Shown: positions 23,603-37,062 of the stretch, piece by piece | Layout: each line of letters starts with the position of its first letter | Position numbering within the stretch: position 1 is the stretch's first letter | Origin: Silene conica | Lineage: Eukaryota > Streptophyta > Magnoliopsida > Caryophyllales > Caryophyllaceae | Length of the DNA stretch: 64,000 nt | Assembly: GCA_029255685.2 (NCBI GenBank) | Contig: CM055319.2 | Coordinates: forward strand, 35,226,530 to 35,290,529 | Direction of reading: 5' to 3' | Notes under the pieces: generated by a model | The model's database searches: none | The model's input: the letters and a program-made list of their open reading frames with translations, nothing else | What the model was told of the DNA's origin: nothing | Program-made: the position numbers and the translations under genes

Positions 23603-24907
23603 AGGTCTTAATTGTTCGTTTGGTAAGTGTTAGGCCAATCTCTAATGTCTTTCTTTTACTTTAATAGTGTTTCAAAAAGCGGAGTGTTAGATAGAAATGG
23701 GTGGTTTCTACTCCATGCTAGTATGTTACTAATTCCACATAGACAAGATGAATTCATGGCAGTAATTATCTACCATCCTAGTTTGATACTAGTTCCTAGT
23801 TTTCCTTCTTTTTCCAGTCGAGCCCTTTCCATTAGGGCTTGTTTGGCACAATCTTAGGAGGGAAAGGAAGAGGATAGGTGTGAGAGGAAGGGCAATGGAG
23901 CAAGGATGTTTACCTTCCAAATATTTTCTATGTGGTTATATTTTTTTTTTGCATGTATGAGTAAACTCTTTTCCCCTTCCTCTATTTTCGTCCAACCCAA
24001 CTTACTATACAAATGAGGGATTTTGTTTCCTTGACTTTGGTATTCAGTTCTGACATGTTTTCTCACCCATACAGTAGTCGAAGCTTTTATAAAAGAATAT
24101 GAAAATAATTGTTTTTAATATCAAACATGACAAATTTGACGTCATACTTTTACATGTATTTGGAGAGGATGATGGTCAAAGTTGATAATCAAATTTAAAA
24201 AGCTCAATATAAATAGGATGAAGTTTGTAGGATCTTAATAACACCCTCTTAAAGAAAACAAATACTGAGGATGAGATTATTTGTTCCCTTAATGAGAGTC
24301 TAAGCTACATCCGGAATTCACGAAATATCTATTCACGTTCTCCATACTGAAATGGTGCTTGTTGGAGTAAGAGTCACCAGTCCTAAGGGACAATGATAGT
24401 TGGGCTTCAGAGTTGTGCTGGGTAACATTTCGATGGTCATATGTGAAAACATGTTCATTAGCTAGCATGTTTTCATAGTGCACAAACATACTGGGTTAGA
24501 CTTCATATCATGAGTTGGTGGTCATATCGTGCACTTTCAGATGATGATGAGTGATCATTATGCTAAAGATAAGACAATGTTCAAATTTGATCGCAAGTTG
24601 TGTAAGGGGTTTTTGAATCGAATTAGTAGCATTTTATTTTCTAAATTTGTGGCAGATGGCTTCAAGCAGCAGGTAGTTATAGTCATGACATGGGTTCAAA
24701 ACCCTTCAGCATCAAAATTGCCCTTGTGTTTTCTTTTAGTTTACACTTACGTGGTCCTGAGTGTTTGAGCGCTATTGTGTCGGTTGGTCTGGCTGAGGTG
24801 TTATACATAGATGGTGCATCATATATTGGCGTCCTGGCATGCTCTCATATCCCGCTCCCCATTACCATGTTTAGTCAGCTCACTTAACCTGGCTACATGG
24901 GAGATTG
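23603..24907. other. Intergenic stretch after lpxA
   Basis: AT-rich, with no coding frame that I can support. A GGGCTTGTTTGG motif near 23838 resembles MITE ends, but no partner end was found. Confidence 0.5.
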
Positions 24908-24915
24908 GTGATGTC

Positions 24916-25172
24916 TAGGGATGTCAATGGGGCGGGGCTTGGCGGGTCTCGCCCCGCACCCGCCCCACGTGGGGCGGGTGTGGGTAATGATTTGGTGGGT
25001 CGTGGGGCGGGGATGGTTTTCAAACGCATCATTCGTCGCGGGTCGCGGGGCGGGTGCGGGTATTACATGAGACCCACCCCACACCCACCCCGCCCCACAC
25101 CCACCCCGCTCGCCCCGCCCCACATGTCCCCGCCCCGCTTATACCCACCTAATAAATAATAATATTTAATAG

Positions 25173-25230
<58 letters not shown>

Positions 25231-25691
25231 ATATAACTTAAAAGATTAAAAAAACTTTTAATAAATAAGTAACCCCTACCCAGTAGTCCAATCAGCCCCA
25301 AACAACTAAGTAACTTCTACCAGTAGTCCAATAACGCAATAATCACTAGTTCACTACTCAGTATTCCGTATTTGGGCTGCTGTTTGTGCATGTGTTCGTG
25401 GTATATTTGTATGTAAAACTATTCCATGGCTCAACGGACTCTTGTTAATTGAATGTTAAGACATTTTGTGAAAACTTATTTGTATAAGTAGTACTATTAG
25501 AATATTTTAGATTCACGATTTACATTTCTTGAGGAGTTAGGCGGGTCAACAGGTCCCCGCGGGGCGGGGACGGTTTTGAAAGGTTCAACCCGCCGCGGGT
25601 CGCGGGGCGGGTGCGGGTGCACATTAAAAGTTCGCGGGGCGGGCGCGGGTTGACCCTCCTCCGCACCCGCCCCGCCCCATTGACATCCCTA
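24916..25691. mobile_element. hAT-type MITE with GGGGCGGG-rich arms (776 bp)
   Basis: TIRs TAGGGATGTCAATGGGGCGG and its exact reverse complement lie at the two ends. They are flanked by a perfect 8-bp duplication GTGATGTC (24908-24915 and 25692-25699). An 8-bp TSD and TAGGG ends fit the hAT superfamily. Both arms are filled with GGGGCGGG/CCCGCCCC repeats; the middle is AT-rich with (AT)25 at 25175-25225. There is no transposase. Frames over the GC-rich arms are not genes. Confidence 0.88.
25175..25225. repeat. (AT)n microsatellite
   Basis: About 25 AT units in the centre of the hAT-type element. Confidence 0.95.
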
Positions 25692-25699
25692 GTGATGTC

Positions 25700-26582
25700 T
25701 GTTCATTCATTAATGATTTGATATGTTAACTCATCTCATCTTGTTGTATCTTCTATTTTCTGGAAAAGCAACTCAGCTCACTCAAGCTTGCCTGGAATAA
25801 CTTGATTGATTATACTGACATATTATATTCTAAATTTCTAATACAGTGCTTATATGATGACTATAGCGGAGTTAGTATGAGTGAGCTTCCACAATGTATG
25901 CTTCATATTATCGAAATTATGAATTGGTATCAGAGATATATGCTGACTGGCTGTCTTCCTTGGAACTGTTCAGGTCTCAACCACTAGAGATAAGGGGCTA
26001 GCAACAAAAATTTCAAAGGTATAGCTGGTATACAATGTCATCAGAAGTTGTACCAGTAAGGTAATTGGATTGACGGCAATTCCTGTTAATTACAATGTTA
26101 TTCACGAAATACTGACATCACTCTCACCTGAGCTTTTGCCCATCTTCGGCGGCCCCATCCCCTTGATTGACCCAATTGCAGATCCAACCCACTTATTCAC
26201 ATTGAATGACCGTCTCCGTTTCCAACGCCTTCTCTAACTGGACTTCAACTATGTCGTGTTCCTTCAACCACCCTTCTGATTAACATTACTAATTGTTTTG
26301 ATATCGTTTTGTAGACTTCTCTGGTATTTATAAATTGTCTACATGAGAACCAAAAATTGGGTTCAATCTGTTTACAGTTTCGGCAACGCATTTAACCATA
26401 GTAGCTCTAGCTCTCACAGGATGTGTATACCTTGTAGGGCCATTCACGCTTCATGTAGCTAAATGGGTGCCGTCTTTGGGGCTGTCAGTTGGGATCATTT
26501 AACCGCTGTAGCAAGTAGCTGACTGAAGAGTGACATACTAGGCTGTGCCTGGGATGGCTTAGGCAATTGGTGATGTAATCAC
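25700..26582. other. Intergenic stretch with a possible gene fragment
   Basis: Mostly unremarkable. Around 26043-26236 (+) a protein-like frame of about 64 codons ends in a stop (it includes SPELLPIFGGPIPLIDPIAD). I do not recognise it; it could be a captured or decayed exon. Confidence 0.3.
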
Positions 26583-26690
26583 AACAACAACATCAGAGCC
26601 TTAGTCCCAAAATGTTTTGGGGTCGGCTGACATGAATCATCCCTTTGAACCGTCATGAGTGAACTCTCATCTCAACAAGAAAAAAAAAGA
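26583..26690 (+). repeat. Dispersed SINE-like repeat
   Basis: It contains CAGAGCCTTAGTCCCAAAAT followed by GTTTTGGGGTCGGCTGAC and ends in an A-rich tail. A degenerate relative lies at 52511-52570 (CAAAGCCTTAGTCCCAAAAT), so it is a dispersed repeat. The A-rich tail suggests retroposition. The name of the family is uncertain. Confidence 0.5.
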
Positions 26691-27666
26691 AGGAAAAGAA
26701 AAAAAAACGGAAGTGGAGTGAAACAAAAAAAATGGAAGGCAAAGGGGTTTTATAAATTTTAAATCGAACTTATCACATGTATAAAAACCCAAAAAAAATA
26801 AATCAAGAATAAAGTTTAAAGTGATTTTGAAGTTTAAAGTGATTTTGAACATCACAATTGGTAATGTAATCACAATACACATTTTTCAGTACACATTTTA
26901 CCATTTCATCCTCTTTCAACAGTCCTCAAGATCAGGTCAAACAAGTAGAAACGGGGATCCCTCACACTTTCAATTGAATATCTACATGCAGACAAGGCAG
27001 AATATTCATAAATGATTAATGTTACGAGGCATATATTAGTGTGAATGTTATAATAGATTTGTAAGGCTCTGTTTTGTTTGACTGGAAATTTCAGGTAGTT
27101 TATTTAACACAAGTAGCTTATTTGACCAAAATTTGAGCTATATTTTAGTATTTTCTACCAAGTGTTTGGTTGGTAACTTATTTTATTACTTCAAGCAGCC
27201 TCGTACAAGAATGATATTTTTTTGCCGTTGTTAAAAGAAAGCTCGCAAGATACGGAGTAGATCACATCATCACTTTTAGTTAATCTCAGATCAGCTGATA
27301 ATTAGAACTCGGGTCATACACTGTAATTGTGACCATTGAACTGCCTAAATTTGATGTCGGAGATAATGTTTATGCTCCCTATTGCTGCGGGTGAGAAGAG
27401 CCTTTCTCAACTGTTTGCGCTTGAACCCATGTGCTAAACCAACTATGCATGACATGAAAATTTTTTACAGCTGAAAATGCAAGGGCTGATCTTTCATCAG
27501 TGAAAACCATCGGTAACTACATTAGTTTTTGATCATTCTAGTATGTTAATGACAATTAGCAATACGATTAGCAAGCATGGGTAGCCTGTGTCACAAAAAA
27601 TAATCAGACCCATTACACCTTCAATAGACATACAACGGTGTTGTCAAAAAAAGAAGCTATAAACCT

Positions 27667-30600
27667 CTAAGTTGCATTTACAGTCTTGGTACTTGCATTC
27701 TCTGTTGCCGCCTGGATCCCGTTAGCTCCGCTCACACTACATAATTCTAACTTCCGTCTTTTTGCTATCAGTCGAGCTCTCAGCTGCATGACAGATCAAA
27801 TGAATTCAGCCAAACAAAGCAAATGAGCAACTGGGAATAAAGAATGATTTCTCATCATTTGTTTTCAAGACAATCTTCGTCAGTGACTCGGGCTCATTTA
27901 GAAGTATCTAAACACAAGTACGAGTCAACTGTCGAACAACTATTTCACAAGAAATCATGTTTTTGGTTACAATCAAGTGCGTAAGAATTGTATCAGTGCT
28001 GGATACAGGTACACGAGACAATACAAAGACTCGGAGAGATGAAGGGCAATGAGAAGCAAGAGATGAATATATTAATTTTTGCAATAAGTCTCAATATCCG
28101 TCACAAATGAGAATTCGTGTAACTTTTGTTATACTTGACCAAGGCCATCATACACCGTTAATGTATCACAAATGACTTTAAATATCTGATCGTAAAATGT
28201 CACAAAAATGGCTTAAAAAATTAACGAAAATCATGAAAAATACATTAAAAAACTAGAAAAGTTTGCAAGCTTTAATAAACCATGCCAAGATGGCAACAAT
28301 TTGCAATATCTCTACGGCCATTAAATACCCTATATAAAGGATATCTAAACTGTTAGACCATATTACCATCCAAGGGTCAAGATATCTGTTAAATTCTACT
28401 CCGTATTTATTATTTAATCATTTTCCTCCTTCCGAAGATTTTCCACTTCCCCAGTCATTTCTTCCCCCACCAAACCCTCTTTCATCCAAGTGCTTTTGCG
28501 CCCACAACCAATGTACAAAGGACAACTCACTTTCCACTAGGTCATGAAGGATGTCAATCTGGTGAGAAAAGGTCATCCCTTGACCTCTTCTTAGATTGGG
28601 TCATGTTTATTATACCCTTAAATTGTGATTAGCATGACCTACCCCATTCATGACCTTGGATGGGAGTGGTCTTATATATAGTTCTAACCTGAGAATAATC
28701 CCTTGCAAATACTATAGATTAAAGGGGTGATTCCTTACTTTAAGGAGGCATGAGGTGCACTAAGGCATTCATCATGCGCAAACCAAAGGCTTGCGCCTTA
28801 TGAACGTGGCAGATGTCAATAACATTTGATGAACATGTACTGATGTACATATCAAAGTCGATTCATATTCAGAAGCCCTTTCTCTATCATATAATAGGTT
28901 ATCTAATCAGAAAAATAAAAGGTATATGCTGAAAGGACTTACCATTTCAATGTATTTCAATTGCTTCAAAACTTCTTCAGTTTCAAGTTCCTAGAGCAAC
29001 AAGAAGCTACAAAGTTATAATTCAGCATGCAAACAAATTTAGGCAAATGTAGATATATTAGGACCCTATGTCACTGCTCAATCTCAGATTAGACAAACAT
29101 ATAATCCAAATAGACGGCTCCTATAAGACTAACCTAGCCATGTACATAAGTATCAACACTCATGGATATAGGAGCAAAGAGGGATGTTTAAAATATTAAC
29201 CACTCAAACACTGAACCAAGAGGGCCAAGTGATAATTTCTGTACTGACATCAAAATAAACTTAAAATTATAGCCAGTCCCCCTCCTGGTCATATAATAAA
29301 CTGCCATAGTATCAATAATGCGAAACAGTTCTCACCTGAGGCACAGCACAATCAGCATACGTTGGATCCCAAAGGGCTGAGCGAAAGCAATCCCACTTAT
29401 CAGTTTGAACCTCAAAAAGAGGAGCTCTGCAATGTAAGCATTTTTCCAATAGTTATAGTAATCCAGCCATTTTTTTAACATCAAAACAGTGTGTAACAGT
29501 TTCCAAATACTATAACAACAAAGGGATAACGAAGATGAAACCAATAAGAGGAGATTAGGAATGCCATCTTTAAGAATGTGCATCTAATTAGACATGATAT
29601 TAGATGTGAATTCCATGTACAGTTGATAACGAAAAACTCTGCGACATTACATTAACTTAGTAATTAACCATGCAACTTTCCTAATCAGCAGGTACAGAAT
29701 CATATACGAGAAACTCGGAGAAACGTTTCCTTGAAAAGAAAGCACATTAGCCAGCTTCAAATATCCAGTACTTATACTTATACCTATCCCCTTTGAACTC
29801 TTCTGGGAATAAAATAAGACAGAACACACAGGAAGAGGCCCAAGGAGCTCAACAAATGAAACCCAAAAATGAGAGAAATTCAATCAACTAAACCAAATTC
29901 GATAATTTATTAATGGTAAAGAGAGAGCTTCAATAACTCTTGAGAACATCGATCAAATTAAACCCATAAATCAACACAGAATATTGAGAGTACCTGCGCC
30001 ACTTTCCACATATAGTTCCATCAGCATTGTCCCCCATGCCAATAATGACATCTCTACATTGAAGCCAATTACCAATAAAAATAGACTTACGAGGCTTTCC
30101 AGGAACCAGTCTCTGAGTTACGGCCACCAATAGAAGAAAAAAGGTGAGAAAGAGAAAGGGAAAGAGTTGGTCAATTCTTCCAAGAACAAACATAACATGC
30201 ATGAGGTAAGATTAAATAAAGTACAGAATCCTCACAGGTAAATTAACACCAAACGACGGATCCAACTCCTTTGGTTCAGGAATGAGGCCAAGGCCCCTGC
30301 ATAGAAAGGAACAATAGTGATTATTCATAGACAAGGGAAAAACAACTGGAATGGAGAAGCAAAAACAATAAATAGTATGCTGACTAGAGATAGCAATAGC
30401 AGAGACAGGGCATGGTACACTTCATCGTACAAGTGTTTAAATGCATATTTTATTCCAGTTTTTATTTTTCCAGAGTGTGATCAGGCAAAGAAAGTAAAGT
30501 GCATATATTACTAGGAGTACTAGTAAAAAATAAAAATATTGAGTAGTGACAAATTTAGTACAGCTAAAGTTCAATCGTCTTAATAAATAAATTTCCTACC

Positions 30601-33600
30601 CTTTCAAATGATAAAAAGTTCTGAACAGTCAATCAGACATGGATAAATCAGTCTACACCACATATATTGCCCAGTGTTTTTGTTCTATAACAGAACCTTC
30701 GATGACACCATATCCATGTCAAACAAAAACAACCCCCGTAAATAATGGAATCCATACTCAATCCTTACCAATCTAACACCTCTTGAAAAGAACAATAGAG
30801 GGGGCCCCCATGACAAATGAGAAAGAAGAGACTGGTATACAAAGCATTTAGTACTGAAAAATAATTTTAAACTTTATGTCTCAAAAATCTCATAGAAAAT
30901 AATATTTCAAACTTATAATTAAATGTCTTGATTGAAAAGGTGTCCACTTTTTAGGACATTCTTTGTAAATTAACTTAGGAGTCAAGAAGACCCTAACACT
31001 TGGATATGTAACGGTCTCCAACAACTGCACCCGAGTTTGAAAACTAGATCAATAACACGGCAAATCATTGTGAAGACATCCAATATAACTCTCTTCCTCT
31101 ACATAGCCACTTATTTCATGCATATTTTTTCTGTAACAGGGGTACAACTTTAGGGGCTTTTTGTGCGAGTAAATTCGTAGTGGAGGAAAAAAGGATTTGG
31201 CCTAGAATCTCGCGAGAAAACAAGACTAAAAGAAAGTCTTACAAACGAGACCACTAAGGAACAACGGCAGAAAAACGATGCAACCGCAAATCGATAATAT
31301 AAGAGAATTATCAATGTGTGATATATGAAAATAATTGTGCCGCATTCATAAACAATCTACAATCCTCCTGAAATGATTAAGCTGCCTAAATACCCCAAGG
31401 AAGCTAGTATTAATGCTTGCTCTCTAAGCTTACCATTACATGTCCAAATAAACTTCAAAGTATGTGCAACTGTATGCAACTCCTAAGTACTTGACGGTCT
31501 AAATGGAATCCTTAGGATTGATAATGCCACCACCACTTATGGTTTCTTGTGAGTTCATTAAGGGTGCGCCCCTTTTCAGTATAAAATACAAAAATAGTAG
31601 TTCCACATCATTGTGACTACCTATGTTACTCCGACACTTAACATTGGTCACGTGTCACGTGACCAACGTGACCAACACTTGAATTGTCCGAGATGACACG
31701 ATAATTCGACACTTCATTTTGTGGAAAAAAAGTGTCTGACACTCCGATACATGCCGGTCGTTAGCGTTCTACAACGAGCATAACAGAGTCATAACTTACT
31801 CTAATATTAGGCATGAAGGAGAATTCTTGGAACTCAGTCCCTTTTTTTCTGACTCAAAAAAAGGTCACAACAACCTTGATTGATTTACAGGGAAAAGACC
31901 CGGCCAAGCCTAGAGCTCAAATCTGAGTCTTAGAGATTTCATGAAAATAAAAATTCATTTCTCCTTGAAATTCCTAGATTGTATATTCATGTAGGGTTTG
32001 TTTTGCTCCCTAGTACTATGCTTACCCATTTATCCTCAATTTCATTTATCTTGGAGTCATCCAGACAAAGACTTCCGCTTCCAATTTCATTTCATTTACC
32101 AGCATAATATGGAATCTTGGAATCTTGGTTTCAGTCATGGTTGTAGTATCAGTTGTTGGGGGCATAATCTCGCTATATGTGGCCAATATCGCCTCAAAAT
32201 GAGGTGATGTGCAGTCTTGGTAACCTCCAAAACCTTTTCCAGTGTAGCGGCCGACAATAACCATGGTTATCAGTTTATATTGTCGAGTAACAAGCACCTC
32301 TTTATGAATGGTGGAACTAATCGTCCAGAACTAGATTACCTGATAGTAATCTTTTAAAAGGAACTTGTATCACCCTCTGAGTTATCTTAAGATTCTTAAT
32401 CAGTGTTTTGAATACTTCTAGGCTCTAACAATGTCCATCAGCGACAAGAGTACTGTCTCAAAAGCTACGCTATCTGGTTTCTTTACTCATTTATATCAGT
32501 GATGTAGGCTTTTACTTGAAGAAAACCAAAGGAGCGACACCTAAGTACAGGAGAAAAAAATACCATGGGGTGATGCCTATATACAAAAGGAAAGAAATAA
32601 GCACTCACGCTATATAATGGAGCAGTTGAGTCCAGTTATACAATAACCTCGATATTGGGATTGGAACTGTGAAGCTCTGGTTTCTTTTACCCTCATAATA
32701 TGAGTAAGCATAACTTCTTTAATCATTTCATAGGGTCACTAAACAGGCAAGAATTTTGTCCTTTTTTAAAAGTAAGATATTATAATAATTAATGGACAAC
32801 AAGGGGTGACACTTGTGTACAAAATATATCATATAGGTAGCGGTCATCTACAAAAAGACACTATGGAGCGGATGATCATATACAAAAATACTCCCTAAAA
32901 CCAATGCCCGTATACATAATGAGAGGTGGATAATCACATTCCCAAACTATCATGCATAATCTTATCTGCAAAAGTAGAAAAGTCAAGTCCAGTTTTGAAT
33001 TTTGTCCTTTATAGAAGTTGTTAAGCTTAGAAGTGAAAGCCACAAGTGTAATTACTGAAAACAGTGAAAAATGAGATCCAATTGACATAGATTCGATATT
33101 TCACTTCTGACGCATCCCTGGATATTATAAGCATACTAATCAGGACAACGCACAATTCTTCTCAATTGTCTATTTCCACATGAACAGAAGAAACAAGAAT
33201 AAGACAATAATTTATGAAGAACATATAATTAGGAAACTGATTTCAGTCCACCTCACAACCAGGGCATAAGGGACGGTGAAGTGTCACACATATTAGCAGA
33301 AAGGCAGCAAACATACCAAAACGTAGACGTCAAAGTGGTGGTTCTATCTTCATTCCTATCCCCTCAAAAATCAAGATTGTTTGACTATTTGTTGGTATAC
33401 AAGTCAATATAAACCTGTCTTGTTTATTCTTAGCATCCTAAAAAAACTGAAAACATGGGAAAAAGTACACAGCCTAGTGGTTGAAAGACTTCCCCTGTGG
33501 CAAGGTAACATGTCAGATGTACACAACCTTACTCCTGAGAGGCTAAATCTAAATGACCTATAATGAAAATTGCATCATGAAATGCATCAGTGCTTTGATA

Positions 33601-35011
33601 CATCATGATTGAAGAAGCATAGAGAGTTTAGTGAGACATGAACTTTATCCTACCACATCCAAAGTCGAAAAATAGTCAATCTTTGACCCCATTAGAAATG
33701 GAAACAAGGCAAAAAGTACACATGCGTGAAGAAATAATTTTTTTTTTGGTACTATGTGGAGAAATAAATTATGGAAATAAACTAAGAGTAGCCATATGCT
33801 AACGAATGGTTATAAGTGTTCTGGTAAAATAGTAAAATGGAGATCGCAAGGATGCATCAATAAACTGTGTCATAAAACATGATATAAGTCAAGTAAACAT
33901 ACTTTGTCATTGGTCCATTCCATTCTGGCACAATTGCTTGGAAACCTTTACCAACTCGAACACCAGTTATATACGGTTGAGTGTCCTTTAACATCAGTTC
34001 TATATGACTCGAATGTCCAACAGAAGTTGCATAACCCTTTCCACTTCTAATAATCGATGATTTTGTCACTGCTCTCTCTTTCATCAAGTTATGCTGCTTC
34101 TTAGCGCAAGATTGACAGTACCAATCATCTATAGGAATCTTCTTTATGCTGGGATATAAGCAAGAAAGATGAAATGCTTCTTCACACTCGTCGCATATTA
34201 GCATTTCTTCGGCTGTCTCAATTAAGCTACAAACATGACATGAGCGAAAAAAACTACTCTTGGAACAGGATGGATCATCTTCAACAGAAGGACCGCGTCT
34301 ATTAAGCAGGTTGTGACTTTGAAGAATAGAAACACATAGGGTCTTCAATGATAGTGATAGATCATCCCTCACCACATCCGTTACATGTGCACCCGAGGAA
34401 GAGCATTCATCTGTGTCATCAATTTCGGTGATCGAAGGAACTAAGCCACCGTCCATGTTTAGCATTGATGATGAACAACTATCATCTACACTATACAGCT
34501 CAACAATTTTCTTCTTTTTATCTTTTGAAATAGAACCCAGATTGACAAATGGGCATCCGTCATTTGCATCTGAAGCTGTGAAACGCATTTCTTTGTTGCC
34601 TACTACTGCAGAAAATGAAGAAAATCCAGCGGTAACCGCTTCATGAACGCCTCTTAATTTCTCCATTGATGTAGCCATTGGGGTTTCTGCTCTGATGGAA
34701 GAACTACAAGCACCACTCGGCGATATATTTGCCGATACTAAACTAAAAAAATTAGTTACATCGCTTCTCTGACGCTTCCGCCTTTCATATACAAAACTTA
34801 TAGAGTCAGGAGATGCCTTTGCAGAAACGCAAGCCTGAGAAAGAGCGGTGTTCTTCAGGGGCCTTCTTCTCTGATATACGAAATTATAAAGGGGGGAAAA
34901 GTCAGACGTATCGCAACTCTGGATATGGCTCAATGAGCATCCAAAATCCCCTTTCTGAAGACTGCTGTTTGAGGTTCCAGGAATTGATGTGTGACCTAAA
35001 TCATTATTCAT
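27667..35011 (-). CDS. PHD-finger protein, 6 coding exons
   Basis: Exons by hand: 35011-33903, 30296-30236, 30112-29994, 29426-29336, 28990-28943 and 27783-27667; all GT-AG and in phase, 514 residues. An in-frame TGA lies upstream of the ATG at 35011. Exon 1 is low-complexity, with two similar FVYQRRR/FVYERRK motifs (residues 44-50, 73-79), then one PHD finger with all eight ligands: C258, C261, C273, C276, H281, C284, C299, C302 (C4HC3). PHD fingers usually read histone H3 tails, so a nuclear chromatin role is inferred. The C-terminal part (FIGNWLQCRDVI, DKWDCFRSALWDP) is a conserved plant extension that I cannot name, ending in a basic helix. Intron 1 is 3.6 kb (30297-33902) and holds no convincing extra exon. 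The stretch 35012-36835 upstream shows no other gene. Confidence 0.85.
31644..31666. repeat. 23-bp palindrome with two CACGTG boxes
   Basis: TTGGTCACGTG-T-CACGTGACCAA is a perfect inverted repeat around one T, in intron 1 of the PHD gene. Shorter related words (CACGTGTC, ACGTGACCAAC) lie beside it. It probably belongs to an old repeat fragment; the CACGTG words equal plant G-boxes. Confidence 0.6.
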
Positions 35012-36835
35012 CTTGAATTTATTTGCCAGGTTTCAGAAGCGGGAATCAAGTTAGACAAACAGCCTTTCGCCCAAATATCGGATACGATGCAAAAAACATC
35101 ACCGTGGACGAACTAGAAAAGAACCATTTCAGGATTCGGTCGAATAAACCTCACAGTTTCCCTCAAAACCCTACCCTCCTTCAAGTTCCACGGTCTCCAA
35201 AATCAAAATAGACCCAGTTTATTGATAATAGAAGAGCCTGAAGATTTGAATACCACACAAATGGAGATAAATCAAAATGAAGGTATTTTGCAATTAACAT
35301 TGTTCCAAGTCTAAATTGTCCCTTCCTCAAATTCATCATCAATCAAATACATTGGTCTAACACAGACAGCAGCAGGAACATGATAGTCAGACAATGACAA
35401 ATACAAACGCATCAAACATGACATGGATCCCCATATGTTGATAAATTAACAACCAAAGCAGCATATATTGATTCATACATCTAAATTAAATAAACCCAGA
35501 AACATGAAACAAATAAATAAATCTAAAGTAATAACAAAGAATCATACTCTAGTCTAGTTACAACTCCATGAATGAAAATATAAAATTAAATAAAAAGAGT
35601 AAACAGAAGAATAATAAGGAGACAGAAAGAAGACCTTGTGGTGAGAAAGTAAATGGGCAACCAAAAAAGTGAAGAATGAGTTGAGAAATCTGAAGTGGGT
35701 ATCTCTCAGAATTGCTCAAAAGATATTTCTGCAACTGGTTTTTGAAGATGTTTTTTTTCCCCAAAAAGAAAATATTTGGTGTTTTATAATTGTGCAGGAA
35801 AATGCATGTGACAGGAAAGGCGAAACTGTGAAAGAGAGAAAAGGTAGTGAATGAGAGAATGTGCCTATTTTTTGCTGCCTGATTTTGCTTCTATTATTTT
35901 TTTCCCAATGCTTGACTCTCTGCAGGATGTCCAAACTCCTATTTGAGGGCTTTAGTTTTTGGGTGTGCTAGACTGCTACTGCTTATTCTGCCTAACAAAC
36001 AACCCCTACCACACTACCACTAATCGCCTCAAAAATTCATCTCTTCTCCCTCTTAAAATCAAATAAAACCACAAAAACTTTTCTAGTCCAATATACCCAA
36101 GTACCCAACTATGCTTGGATCATTATGAAATTATTGGTATTGGATGTTTCAATTAAGATTTCATGAAATTTTTTGATAACATATTTTCATGTCAAGGTTG
36201 GACTTGATTAAATCCGTCCATATATTATTTGGACCTGATTTTATTTGATGGTTTATGTTAAGATTTTTGGTTAAACGGATTGATTTTCATATTTTATTGT
36301 AACATCTTTTGGAGAAGATTTCGTATAAAGTCTTTATGGACTCTTTACTCATTGCAACACCAATACATTAGAGTTGAAATGACCTTTAACATCATGTGTA
36401 GACAAACTACAATAATTTCTTAACTTACTCAAATGTATCTTCTCTGAGCATCTTTGTTTTCAAGATGACTTATGAATTAATCCACTACTCAAAAGTATTA
36501 GAGATCTATAAAGACATAGATAGGGATTGTTTGACTGCCTTTTAAAATTATTGGAATTGGAAAATCATGGGAGGTGGGAAAATTGAGTCTTGTTTGGTTG
36601 TACAATTCATGTGAATTAGAATTTGAAACTCCAATTCCTACCTAATGTAGAAAGTCACTTACATAGCCCTCTTAGGTAGGTTGAAGTTCCCACATTCAAC
36701 CAAACAACATTTACATAATTCACGTGATTTCCAAATTCATATGAATTTAAATCTTCCCGAAAATTTTATCTTCTCATACCGAACCAAGCTAACCCATAGT
36801 AATAATAAGTGTTCAACGACTTTACTAATATATTG

Positions 36836-36849
36836 ATTATCACTTTATT
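36836..36849. repeat. LINE target-site duplication, left copy
   Basis: ATTATCACTTTATT, repeated exactly at 42420-42433 on the far side of the LINE. Confidence 0.85.
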
Positions 36850-37062
36850 TTTTTTTTGCAAGGAAAACTAAGAATATTATATAAGATCAATCTCCGCCAA
36901 ACTTAGGACGGATAAAGGAAAGTCGGAAACAAAAACACAAATATCACCTAAAGTTTCACACAAACGAGCACATAAATGAGCAACCGTATTACCACCCCGC
37001 TTAGTATGAGTAATATTACTACATGAGAACTGGTTAATCATCTCCTGAGCTTCTTGGATACA

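Noticed and set aside
24893..25159. Frames over the GC-rich arm of the hAT-type element
   Set aside because: Pro/Gly/Arg-rich translations of GGGGCGGG repeats, open on both strands.
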